This document shows positions 45,363 through 53,695 of a stretch of DNA of 64,000 nucleotides, piece after piece. Origin of the DNA: Phycicoccus sp. HDW14 (GTDB taxonomy: Bacteria > Actinomycetota > Actinomycetes > Actinomycetales > Dermatophilaceae); NCBI RefSeq assembly GCF_011383005.1, contig NZ_CP049935.1:3658001-3722000 (forward strand), written 5' to 3'. Numbering within the stretch: the first letter of the stretch is position 1; each line of letters starts with the position of its first letter. The translations under genes and the position numbers were made by a program. Under the pieces are notes generated by a model, which worked only from the letters and a program-made list of their open reading frames with translations, made no database searches and was not told the DNA's origin.

Positions 45363-45503
45363 GATCGTCGACCGAGAGCCGCCCGGTCGCTGACCGCGCG
45401 TCGACCACTCCTCGACCGCTCACCGACCGTCGGACCCGCCTCGTCTCCCCCGCGAGACAATCGCTCGTCCCTCCGACCCCGTGACCGCCCCTGACTTGGT
45501 CCA

Positions 45504-46755
45504 ATGGTCGACATGTCCAGCAGGCAGGCACCCGATGGGGCGACCGTGGCCTTCCGGAGGATGTGGCGTGACCTCGAGTCCGTGGGGCTCGACGCCACCA
45601 CGGGGGGTTATCGCCGCTATGCCTGGACGCGGACCGACCACGACCTGCGCGAGTGGTTCGCCGGCGAGTGCGCCGCGCGCGGGCTCGACCTCACGTCCGA
45701 CCTCATGGGCAACCAGTGGGCCTGGTGGGGCGACCCCGACGCCGCGGTCACCGGCGGCGACCCCGGCGTCGTCATCGGATCGCACCTCGACTCGGTGCCC
45801 GACGGCGGCGCCTTCGACGGCCCGCTCGGCGTCGTCAGCTCGCTGGCCGCCCTCGACGCCCTGCGCGAGAGCGGCTTCCGGCCGAGCCGTCCCATCGGCA
45901 TCGTGAACTTCGGCGACGAGGAGGGGCCCGGTTCGGGGTCGCCTGCGCCGGCTCGCGCGTCATCACCGGCGCGATGTCCGCCGACCGGGCGCGCGCCCTC
46001 AAGGACCTCGACGGCGTGACGATGGCCGAGGCGATCGAGCGCGCCGGGGGTACCCCCGCCCACCTCGGCCGCGACGACGCCACGGTCCGACGCATCGGCG
46101 CGTTCGTCGAGCTGCACGTCGAGCAGGGCCGCGCCCTCGACCGGCTGGGCCACGCGGTGGGGGTCGGCAGCGACATCTGGCCGCACGGCCGCTGGCGCAT
46201 CGACGTGCCGGGGAGGCCAACCACGCCGGCACCACCGCCCTCGACGAGCGGGAGGACGCGATGCTCGGCCTGGCCGCCGCGGTCATCGCGGCCCGGCGGG
46301 CGGCCGAGGAGAACGACTGCCTCGCCACCGTCGGCAAGGTCGAGGTCGTGCCCGGCGGCGTCAACGCCATCGCCAGCTGCGCCACCGGCTGGCTCGACGC
46401 CCGCGGACGCGACCCCGAGGCCGTGCGCCGGGTCGTCGCCGAGGTGAGCCACGTCGCCGGCGAGTTCGACGCCCTCGTCACCGAGGAGTCCTGGACCCCC
46501 ACCACCGACTTCGACGCCGCGCTCGTCGCCCGCATCGCCGGCCTGCTCGACGGCGCCCCCGTCATCCCCACCGGAGCCGGCCACGACGCGGGCATCCTCG
46601 CCAACGCCGGCGTCCCGACCGCGATGCTGTTCGTGCGCAACCCGACCGGGGTCAGCCACAGCCCCGACGAGTGGGCCTCCGCCGACGACTGTCTCACCGG
46701 GGTGGCGGCGCTCGCCGACGTCGTCGCCGAGCTCGCGGGGCCGACCGCTGCATGA
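45504..46755 (+). CDS. M20 family amidohydrolase, allantoate amidohydrolase-like; probable hut deformylase (two apparent frameshifts)
   Basis: The corrected product is about 417 aa. Zinc ligands of the M20 family are visible: IGSHLDSVPDGGAFDG, GDEEG followed by ARFGVACAGSR, and ELHVEQGRAL; the dimerisation lid is GEANHAGTTALDEREDA. It resembles allantoate amidohydrolase and N-carbamoyl-L-amino acid hydrolases. The gene lies directly before hutF with an ATGA overlap, and no HutG is present. I infer that it removes the formyl group from N-formyl-L-glutamate. Breaks lie at GGGG runs 45923-45926 and 46210-46213. The start is ATG 45504 or ATG 45513. Confidence 0.85.
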
Positions 46756-48077
46756 GCACGTACTGGTGCGAGCACGCGGTGCTCCCCGGCGGTGCGAGGC
46801 GCCACGTCCGGGTCGTCACGGACCGGGGCCGCATCGTCGAGGTCATCGCCGAGAGCGCGATCGAGCCCGGCGACGTCGTCCTCCACGGGCTCGTCCTGCC
46901 CGGGCTGGCCAACGCCCACAGCCACGCCTTCCACCGGGCCCTGCGCGGACGCACGCACGGCGAGGAGGGCAACTTCTGGACCTGGCGCGACGGGATGTAC
47001 GCGCTCGCCGACCACCTCGACCCCGACTCCTACCGTCGCCTGGCGACCGCCGTCTTCGCCGAGATGGTCCTCGCCGGGTACACGGCGGTCGGTGAGTTCC
47101 ACTACCTCCACCACGGCCCGAGCGGCCGGCCGTACGACGACCCGAACGCGATGGGCGCCGCGCTCGTCGAGGCGGCCGCCGCAGCGGGCATCCGGCTGAC
47201 CCTCCTCGACACCGTCTACCTCGCGGGCGGCCTCACGGGCTCCGGCCACCTGCCGCTCGACGAGGTGCAGCAGCGCTTCTCCGACGGCTCGGCCGAGGCC
47301 TGGATCGAGCGGGTGTCCGGCCTGCGTCCCGGGCTCGGCTGGCGGGTCGGGGCGGCCGTGCACTCGGTGCGGGCGGTGCCCTGCGACGACCTCGCGCTGG
47401 TCGGCGACACCGCCCGCCGCGAGCAGTGGCCGCTGCACGCCCACCTCTCCGAGCAGCCGGGGGAGAACCTCGCGTGCGAGGCGTTCTACGGACGCACGCC
47501 GGCGCGCGTGCTCGCCGACGAGGGACTGCTCGGCGGGACCACCTCGCTCGTCCACGCCACCCACCTCACTGACGACGACGTCGCCCTGCTCGGCGGTGCC
47601 GGCTCGTGCGCGGTGTTCTGCCCGACGACCGAGCGCGACCTCGCCGACGGCATCGGCCCGGCCCGCGCCCTCGCCGAGGCGGGCGCCCGGCTGGCCGTCG
47701 GCTCCGACCAGCACGCCGTCGTCGACCCCTTCGAGGAGGTGCGCGGCGTCGAGATGCACGAGCGCCTGGCCAGCCTCGAGCGCGGCCGCTTCTCCCCGTC
47801 CGACCTGCTGGCCATCGCCACCCTCGACGGCTACCACTCGCTCGGCTGGCCGGACGGCGGCATCCTCGCGAGCAACCACGTGGCCGACCTCGTCGCCGTG
47901 CGCACCGACAGCCCGCGGACGGCCGGGTGCGCGCTCGACCAGGTGCTCTACGCCGCGACCTCGGCCGACGTCACCGACGTCGTCGTCGGCGGCGAGCACG
48001 TCGTCAGCGGTGGACAGCACCGCCTCGGTGACGTGGGTCGCCTTCTCGCGGAGTCGATCTCGGCGGTGCGGCGATGA
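46752..48077 (+). CDS. hutF: Formimidoylglutamate deiminase
   Basis: The 441-aa amidohydrolase-superfamily enzyme hydrolyses N-formimino-L-glutamate to N-formyl-L-glutamate and ammonia. The zinc motif is [13 protein letters not shown] (about residues 55-67). Later ligands are in [18 protein letters not shown] and [14 protein letters not shown]. Its presence shows the five-step HutF route and not the HutG/formiminoglutamase route. It is coupled to both neighbours by ATGA overlaps. Confidence 0.94.
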   Translation: MSTYWCEHAVLPGGARRHVRVVTDRGRIVEVIAESAIEPGDVVLHGLVLPGLANAHSHAFHRALRGRTHGEEGNFWTWRDGMYALADHLDPDSYRRLATAVFAEMVLAGYTAVGEFHYLHHGPSGRPYDDPNAMGAALVEAAAAAGIRLTLLDTVYLAGGLTGSGHLPLDEVQQRFSDGSAEAWIERVSGLRPGLGWRVGAAVHSVRAVPCDDLALVGDTARREQWPLHAHLSEQPGENLACEAFYGRTPARVLADEGLLGGTTSLVHATHLTDDDVALLGGAGSCAVFCPTTERDLADGIGPARALAEAGARLAVGSDQHAVVDPFEEVRGVEMHERLASLERGRFSPSDLLAIATLDGYHSLGWPDGGILASNHVADLVAVRTDSPRTAGCALDQVLYAATSADVTDVVVGGEHVVSGGQHRLGDVGRLLAESISAVRR

Positions 48078-49309
48078 CGACCACCGGCCGCGGGACCGGC
48101 TCCCGCTCCGGCACCGTCCTCGTCACCGGCATCGGCGAGCTCGTCACCTGCGCCGGGCCCGACGGCGCGACACCGGTGTCGGACCGGTCGTTGCCCGCGG
48201 ACGCCCGGCTGGGCATCGTGCGCGACGCCGCGGTCCTCGTGGCCGACGGACTGGTCGCCTGGGTCGGCCCGGTAGCGCAGGCCCCGGCGGCCGACCGCGC
48301 CCTCGACGTCGGTGGCCGCGCCGTCGTCCCCGGGTTCGTCGACAGCCACAGCCACCTCGTCTTCGCCGGCGACCGCTCCGCCGAGTTCGCCGCCCGGATG
48401 GCCGGCACCCCCTACGACGGGGGCGGCATCGGGGTCTCGGTTGCGGCCACCCGCGCCGCGAGCGACGACGAGCTGCGCGCCCTGCTGGCCGCCCGGGTGG
48501 CCGAGGCCCGAGGCCTCGGCACGACGACGCTCGAGGTCAAGGGCGGCTACGGCCTGACCGTCGAGGACGAGGCCCGCAGCCTCCGGCTGGCCCGCGAGGT
48601 CACCGACGAGACGACCTTCCTCGGTGCCCACGTCGTGCCGCCCGAGGCCCGCGCCGACCGCGATGCCTACCTCGACCTCGTCACCGGCCCGATGCTCGCC
48701 GCCTGCGCCCCGCTGGCCCGCTGGGTCGACGTCTTCTGCGAGCCGAACAGCCCGCACGCCTTCACCGGTGACGAGGCCCGCCGGGTGCTCCTGGCCGGCC
48801 GCGACGCCGGCCTCGGGCTGCGCGTCCACGGCAACCAGCTGGGCCCGGGTCCCGGGGTGCGGCTGGCCGTCGAGCTCGGTGCGGCCTCGGTCGACCACTG
48901 CACCTTCCTCGACGACACCGACGTCGACGACCTCGCATCCGCCGCCGACACCACCGTCGCGACCCTGCTCCCGGGCGTCGAGTTCTCCACCCGGATGCCC
49001 TACCCGGACGCGCGGCGGCTGCTCGACGCCGGGGTCTCGGTGGCGCTGGCCTCGGACTGCAACCCGGGCACCTGCAACACCGCCTCGATGCCGTTCGTCG
49101 TCGCGCTCGCCGTGCGCGAGCTGCGGATGACCGCGGCCGAGGCGCTCCTGGCCGCGACCGTCGGTGGCGCCCGGGCCCTGCGCCGTGACGACGTGGGCCG
49201 GGTCGCGGTGGGGAGCCGGGCCGACCTCGCGGTGCTCGACGCCCCCGGCCACGAGCACCTGGCCTACCGGCCGGGGATGCCGCTCGCCCAGGCCCTCGAC
49301 CTCGGCTGA
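48074..49309 (+). CDS. hutI: Imidazolonepropionase
   Basis: The 411-aa enzyme opens the imidazolone ring to give formimino-glutamate. Metal ligands appear in [13 protein letters not shown] (within about residues 94-106), [19 protein letters not shown] and [16 protein letters not shown]. It is the last gene of the M20-hutF-hutI operon and overlaps hutF by ATGA. With hutH and hutU it completes conversion of histidine to formyl-glutamate. Confidence 0.95.
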   Translation: MTTTGRGTGSRSGTVLVTGIGELVTCAGPDGATPVSDRSLPADARLGIVRDAAVLVADGLVAWVGPVAQAPAADRALDVGGRAVVPGFVDSHSHLVFAGDRSAEFAARMAGTPYDGGGIGVSVAATRAASDDELRALLAARVAEARGLGTTTLEVKGGYGLTVEDEARSLRLAREVTDETTFLGAHVVPPEARADRDAYLDLVTGPMLAACAPLARWVDVFCEPNSPHAFTGDEARRVLLAGRDAGLGLRVHGNQLGPGPGVRLAVELGAASVDHCTFLDDTDVDDLASAADTTVATLLPGVEFSTRMPYPDARRLLDAGVSVALASDCNPGTCNTASMPFVVALAVRELRMTAAEALLAATVGGARALRRDDVGRVAVGSRADLAVLDAPGHEHLAYRPGMPLAQALDLG

Positions 49310-49393
49310 GGCGCGACCCGAAAGGCGGGCGGGTCGAGATCCGTCCCGGCGGGCGGCGTTGACTCCGTCCGCGCGCCGGAGGAGCCTCGGAGG

Positions 49394-49891
49394 ATGTCCT
49401 CAGAGGCGACCAGCGCGGTCATCGCCGCGTTCGTCGCGCTCGTCGTCGCCGGCGGATCCGCGGTCGTCACGGTCCGAGCGGCCCGTCGCCAGCGCACCCT
49501 CGACCTCCTGGTGTCCTCGCTCGACCACATGACAGGGGGGACGCAGCAGCGCGGTGCCGGGTTCGCGGCGCTGACCGCCATCCGGGCCACGGCGACTCCC
49601 TCCGAGTGGCGCGGCCTCGAGCCGGCCATCGCCGGACACGTCCAGCGTCAGCTCGTCTACCTCCTCCGGCACGACCGGAAACGCCGCTGGCACGAGGTGG
49701 AGAACATGCTGGTGATGGCGGAGGCGCTGCGCGGGAGCACCTTGGGCGAGCACCTGCGCCCGAATGAGTGGGGCCGGCTGGACGCCGCTGCTGCCGTCTG
49801 GCTCGACCGTCCGGGGGCCGGACTTCCTCCGGGAGCGATGAATGCGGTCGAGGCGCTCCGGGACGATGCCGGGCGCCGTTCGCTCGGGTGA
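49394..49891 (+). CDS. Small membrane-anchored protein, unknown function
   Basis: I do not recognise this 165-aa protein. One N-terminal membrane helix (VIAAFVALVVAGGSAVVTV, about residues 9-27) is followed by a basic stretch and a helical cytoplasmic part rich in Ala, Arg and Leu, with no catalytic motif. A GCCTCGGAGG ribosome site precedes the ATG at 49394. It follows hutI by 84 nt but shows no coupling, and it converges on the DUF4235 gene. Confidence 0.7.
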   Translation: MSSEATSAVIAAFVALVVAGGSAVVTVRAARRQRTLDLLVSSLDHMTGGTQQRGAGFAALTAIRATATPSEWRGLEPAIAGHVQRQLVYLLRHDRKRRWHEVENMLVMAEALRGSTLGEHLRPNEWGRLDAAAAVWLDRPGAGLPPGAMNAVEALRDDAGRRSLG

Positions 49892-49902
49892 CCGGACGCC
49901 GG

Positions 49903-49914
49903 CCGAGCGCTCGG
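49903..49914. terminator. Short palindrome between convergent genes
   Basis: CCGAGCGCTCGG is a perfect 12-bp palindrome in the 24-nt gap between two convergent genes. It is a weak bidirectional terminator candidate. Confidence 0.3.
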
Positions 49915-49915
49915 G

Positions 49916-50191
49916 TCAGACCGGCTCGGTGCGGATGTCCTTCGGCAGGTGCCCGGCGGACCGGCGGTAGTACTGCGCGGCCTGGCGCTCGGCGAGCGTG
50001 CGGGCGGCACCCACGGCCAGGCCCATCACGGCCGCGTAGGTGAGCGCCTTGACGACGGGGGCGTCGGGGTTCTTCGGGTTGACCTCGTCCTGGCCGGCCT
50101 TGGCCCAGACGGTGTCGACGAGCTTGGTGGCGATGATCCCGGCGAGGATGGGCCCGCCGGTCCCGAGGATCTTCCAGGCGAGCTTTCCCAT
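49916..50191 (-). CDS. DUF4235 domain protein
   Basis: The 91-aa protein starts MGKLAWKILGTGGPILAGII and has a second hydrophobic stretch (ALTYAAVMGLAVGAARTL), followed by RQAAQYYRRSAGHLP. This is the actinobacterial DUF4235 family of small membrane proteins, function unknown. The ATG at 50191 has GAAGGGA about 9 nt upstream. It diverges from the thiamine transporter unit. Confidence 0.88.
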   Translation of the reverse strand: MGKLAWKILGTGGPILAGIIATKLVDTVWAKAGQDEVNPKNPDAPVVKALTYAAVMGLAVGAARTLAERQAAQYYRRSAGHLPKDIRTEPV

Positions 50192-50257
50192 GGGTGCGTC
50201 CCTTCGCGGTGCGGCAACGTGTCGAGAGCAGGTCAGGCCACTGCCTACCCGGTCCTG

Positions 50258-50285
50258 TTCACCCTAACCCGCACGGCGCTATGCT
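50258..50285 (+). promoter_or_regulatory. Promoter of the riboswitch-ECF transporter unit
   Basis: TTCACC (50258-50263), a 16-nt spacer and TATGCT (50280-50285). The predicted transcript start falls a few bases before the riboswitch. Confidence 0.5.
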
Positions 50286-50295
50286 CTGGGGGTCC

Positions 50296-50384
50296 AACGA
50301 CAGGGGAGCGCCCAGGCGCTGAGAGTGCGGTCCGCCGCAGACCCTCGAACCTGATCCGGTTAGCACCGGCGAAGGGAGTCGGGA
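50296..50384 (+). promoter_or_regulatory. TPP (THI-box) riboswitch
   Basis: The conserved parts appear in order: GGGGAGC near 50303, CTGAGAG near 50329, the pyrophosphate-sensor stem, CCTCGAACCTGATCCGGTTA at about 50343-50362, and GAAGGGAGTC closing the first stem with CGAC at 50298-50301. Thiamine pyrophosphate binding would lower expression of the transporter genes behind it. About 100 nt separate it from the start codon, enough for an expression platform. Confidence 0.93.
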
Positions 50385-50484
50385 ATCTCAGGCGTGCTCC
50401 CGCCACGCTCGGCTCCTCGGGGTCCGGGTGCCGGCGGGGTCACGCCTCCCCGAGGTCATCACCGACCACGGGAGAAGCACCATC

Positions 50485-51186
50485 ATGGCCACGACCACCA
50501 CCGAGGCGCCGGCGACCCGGCGCTCCATCACCGCGACCCGCCCGCTCCTGGGCTGGCGCACCGTCGACATCCTCACCGTCACCTTCCTCGGTGCCGCCTT
50601 CGGCATCGTCTTCTGGGGCTGGGCCTTCGCCTACGACCCCCTCGCCAAGGCCGTCTCGCTCGCCTACGTGCCGCTGAGCGGCCTGTTCGCCGGGCCGTGG
50701 TTCCTCGCGGCCGTCGTCGGCGGGCTCGTCGTGCGCCGGCCGGGCGCCGCCCTGCTCTGCGAGGTCGTCGCGGCGCTCGTCTCGATGCTGCCCGGCACCC
50801 AGTGGGGCGCCACGACGCTCGTCAGCGGCGTCCTCCAGGGCCTCGGCGCCGAGCTGGCCTTCGCCCTCCTCGGCTACCGCTACTACCGGCCGCTCGCGGC
50901 CGTCCTCGCCGGGGTCCTCGCGGTGCCGCTCGAGTGGGTCTTCGAGACCTTCAGCGTGCCGGCGTCGTGGGCCGACGTGCCCGTCCTCGGCGCGCTGACC
51001 GGCGGCGGCGCCTGGTACGGCGAGCTGCTGCCGCGCGACAAGGTCGCCTACCTCGTCGCGCTCGCCGTCTCGGGCGCGCTCCTGGCCGGCGTCGTCGGGT
51101 GGCTGCTGACCCGCGCGCTGGCCCGGGCGGGGGCGCTGTCGGCGTTCCCGGCCGGCCAGGAGGAGCGCGAGGCCGGTGCCGTCTGA
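50485..51186 (+). CDS. ykoE: ECF transporter substrate-capture (S) component, YkoE family
   Basis: The 233-aa membrane protein has five to six helices and YkoE-like segments: FLGAAFGIVFWGWAFAYDP near residue 30 and LPGTQWGATTLVSGVLQGLGAE in the middle. YkoE captures thiamine or its hydroxymethylpyrimidine precursor for an ECF-type importer. It lies directly behind a TPP riboswitch, which supports that substrate. The ATG at 50485 has GGGAGAAG upstream; a longer in-frame start at 50428 lacks a ribosome site. It overlaps the next gene by 11 nt. Confidence 0.9.
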   Translation: MATTTTEAPATRRSITATRPLLGWRTVDILTVTFLGAAFGIVFWGWAFAYDPLAKAVSLAYVPLSGLFAGPWFLAAVVGGLVVRRPGAALLCEVVAALVSMLPGTQWGATTLVSGVLQGLGAELAFALLGYRYYRPLAAVLAGVLAVPLEWVFETFSVPASWADVPVLGALTGGGAWYGELLPRDKVAYLVALAVSGALLAGVVGWLLTRALARAGALSAFPAGQEEREAGAV

Positions 51187-53443
51187 GCCGGTGACCACCA
51201 TCCACCCCGGTCTCGTCGAGGTCCGCGGGCTCACCTGGCGTCCGTACGGTCGCCGCGAGCCGGTGCTCCGCGACGTCGACCTGGTCCTGCGGCCCGGCGA
51301 GCGCGTCCTGCTCGTCGGGCCGTCGGGGGCGGGCAAGTCGACCCTCCTGCGGGCGCTGACCGGCCTGCTCGGGTCGGTCGAGGCGGGCGAGCTGACCGGC
51401 GCGGTGACCCTCGACGGGGCCGCGCCGGGTGAGCGTCCCGGTGCCGTCGGGCTGGTCCTCCAGGAGCCGGGCAGCGGGGTCGTGGCCGCCACGGTCGGGC
51501 GCGACGTCGCCTTCGGGCTCGAGAACGTCGGGGCGCCCCGCGAGTCGATGCCCGCCGTCGTGCGCGGCGCCCTCGCCGCGGTGGGCCTCGGCGACCTCCC
51601 CCTCGACACACCCACCTCGGCGCTGTCCGGCGGGCAGACCCAGCGGCTGGCGCTCGCCGGCGCGCTGGCCCTCGACCCCTCGCTGCTCCTGCTCGACGAG
51701 CCGACGGCGATGCTCGACCCCGCCTGCGCGGCCGAGGTGCGCGACGCCGTCGCCGGCCTGGGGGCCCGCGAGCGTCGCACCCTCGTCGTCGTCGAGCACG
51801 TCCTCGGCCCCTGGGTCGACCTCGTCGAGCGGCTCGTCGTCCTCGACCATGACGGCGCGGTGGCGGCCGACGGCCCGGTCGAGGAGGTCCTCGCCGTCGA
51901 GCGCGGACGGCTGCTCGACCTCGGCATCTGGGTGCCGGGCGCGCCGGCCCCGGACCCCGTCCCGATGGACCCGGGGCTGCTGCGGGCGCGCGCCGCCGGT
52001 CCGGCCCTGCGCGCCGAGCCGTTCACCGTCGAGCGCACGACCCGCCTGCTCGACGGCACGACCCGGACCGCCCGGGCCGCCCGGCTCGAGCGCCCGCTCG
52101 CCGCCGCGCCCGGGAGCCTCGCCGTCCTCGTCGGCCCCAGCGGGTCCGGCAAGTCGACGCTGCTGCAGGCGCTGGCCGGCTTCCTCGCCCCCGACCCGGC
52201 GGATGCCGTCCGCGTCACCACCGGGGCCGGGCCCGCCGACCCCGCGGCGCTCGACGCGCCGGCGCTTGCCGGGGCCCTCGCCTGGGTGCCGCAGTGGGCC
52301 AGCTCGACGATCGTCGCCGGCAGCGTCCTCGACGAGGTGCTCGCGACCTCGCGGGCGGTGCGGACCGCTGACGGCGACGCCGAGGACGCCGACGACGTCG
52401 AGCGGGCGCGCCGGATGCTCGACGCCCTCGGGCTGGGGCACCTCGCGGACGCCGACCCGCGCGAGCTGTCCGGCGGCGAGCAGCGTCGGCTCGCGGTCCT
52501 CGCGGCGTTGCACCACGGCCCGCCCGTGCTGCTCGCCGACGAGCCGACCATCGGCCAGGACCGGCACACCTGGGCGGCGGTCGTCGGCCTCGTCGCCGCG
52601 TACCGCGTGGCCGGCGGGGCGGTCGTCGCCGCCACCCACGACGCCGCCGTCGTGGCACGCGCCGACGCGGTGCACGACGTGCGGGAACCGGTGCGGGGCA
52701 GCCCGGTGCCTTCGCCCGGACGGATGCCTCTCGCCGCCCGCTGCGGTCCGCTGGCCCTGCTCGCCGGTGCGCTGCTCGCCATCCCGGCCGGGGTCGTCTC
52801 GCCGCACTGGAGCACCTCGCTGGCCGTCCTCGCCGTCCAGGTGGTGCTGGCCGTCGTCGCCCTCGCCGCCCCGGGCCGGGGCTCGCCGCCGCCGCGCCGG
52901 CTGCGCGGCGTGCTGCTGCGGTTGGTGCCGGGTGCCCTCGCCGCCGTGAGCGTCGGGTGGTCGACCTGGTGGCTCGCGGGGCACGACCTCGACACCGCGT
53001 CGACCGTCGCCCTCCGGGTGCTCGTCATCGTCCTGCCCTCGGCGGTGCTCGTGCCGTGGGTCGACCCCGACCGCCTCGGTGACCACCTCGCCCAGCGCCT
53101 CGGGCTGCCCGACCGACCGGTGGTCGCGACGGCGGCCGCCATCCAGCGCGTGCACACCTTCGGTCAGGTGTGGGCCGAGATCGGGCGGGCCCGGCGGGTC
53201 CGGGGGCTCGGGGTCTCGCCGCGGCGTCCCGGCACGGTCGTGGGCCACCTCGGCGCGCTGACCCTGGGCCTCCTCGTGCGCACCCTGCGGGCCGCGGCCG
53301 ACCTCGCGGTGGCGATGGACGCGCGCGGGTTCGCGACGGCCCGACGGCGCACGTGGTGGGCGCCGGCGCCGTGGCGCCCCCGCGACACCCTCCTCGTGCT
53401 CCTCGCGGCCCTCCCGACGGTCGTCGCGCTCGTGGCCCGCTGA
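51176..53443 (+). CDS. ykoD: ECF transporter ATPase-ATPase-T fusion (YkoD-YkoC type)
   Basis: The 755-aa protein joins three ECF parts. The first ABC ATPase has Walker A GPSGAGKST near 47-55 and LSGGQ near 150. The second has GPSGSGKST near 320 and LSGGE near 431. From about residue 515 a transmembrane T (EcfT/CbiQ) domain follows, with a cytoplasmic coupling helix ending in MDARGF near 714. Together with YkoE it forms a complete energised importer for thiamine or its pyrimidine precursor. In Bacillus the ATPase and T parts are separate genes (ykoD, ykoC). The start is GTG 51176 or GTG 51191. Confidence 0.9.
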   Translation: MPSEPVTTIHPGLVEVRGLTWRPYGRREPVLRDVDLVLRPGERVLLVGPSGAGKSTLLRALTGLLGSVEAGELTGAVTLDGAAPGERPGAVGLVLQEPGSGVVAATVGRDVAFGLENVGAPRESMPAVVRGALAAVGLGDLPLDTPTSALSGGQTQRLALAGALALDPSLLLLDEPTAMLDPACAAEVRDAVAGLGARERRTLVVVEHVLGPWVDLVERLVVLDHDGAVAADGPVEEVLAVERGRLLDLGIWVPGAPAPDPVPMDPGLLRARAAGPALRAEPFTVERTTRLLDGTTRTARAARLERPLAAAPGSLAVLVGPSGSGKSTLLQALAGFLAPDPADAVRVTTGAGPADPAALDAPALAGALAWVPQWASSTIVAGSVLDEVLATSRAVRTADGDAEDADDVERARRMLDALGLGHLADADPRELSGGEQRRLAVLAALHHGPPVLLADEPTIGQDRHTWAAVVGLVAAYRVAGGAVVAATHDAAVVARADAVHDVREPVRGSPVPSPGRMPLAARCGPLALLAGALLAIPAGVVSPHWSTSLAVLAVQVVLAVVALAAPGRGSPPPRRLRGVLLRLVPGALAAVSVGWSTWWLAGHDLDTASTVALRVLVIVLPSAVLVPWVDPDRLGDHLAQRLGLPDRPVVATAAAIQRVHTFGQVWAEIGRARRVRGLGVSPRRPGTVVGHLGALTLGLLVRTLRAAADLAVAMDARGFATARRRTWWAPAPWRPRDTLLVLLAALPTVVALVAR

Positions 53444-53584
53444 CCTGCGCCGGGGTCGACGGCACCTCCGCCGCCGGCCTCGAGGGGGTCATCGGAGCCC
53501 GCCGGGGCCGGGATGAAGGTCAAGGGTTGGTATGGACTTCGTCAAGATGCCCCCGGGGTGTCGAGACACCGTTGTCACCGGCTC

Positions 53585-53590
53585 TAGGGT
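53585..53590 (+). promoter_or_regulatory. Candidate -10 box of the giant repeat protein gene
   Basis: TAGGGT lies 105 nt before the GTG at 53696, so unlike the leaderless genes this mRNA would have a leader. The leader contains a GC palindrome near 53636-53650. No clear -35 is seen. Confidence 0.35.
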
Positions 53591-53695
53591 GGCGGCGCAA
53601 CGTATGCCCACAGGCCGCGTCGCGATCAGCAGCAAGGGGCCGGCCGGCCCTCCGGTGGAAGGGGCCACCGGGTGACGTGAAGGTGGTCAGAGACG

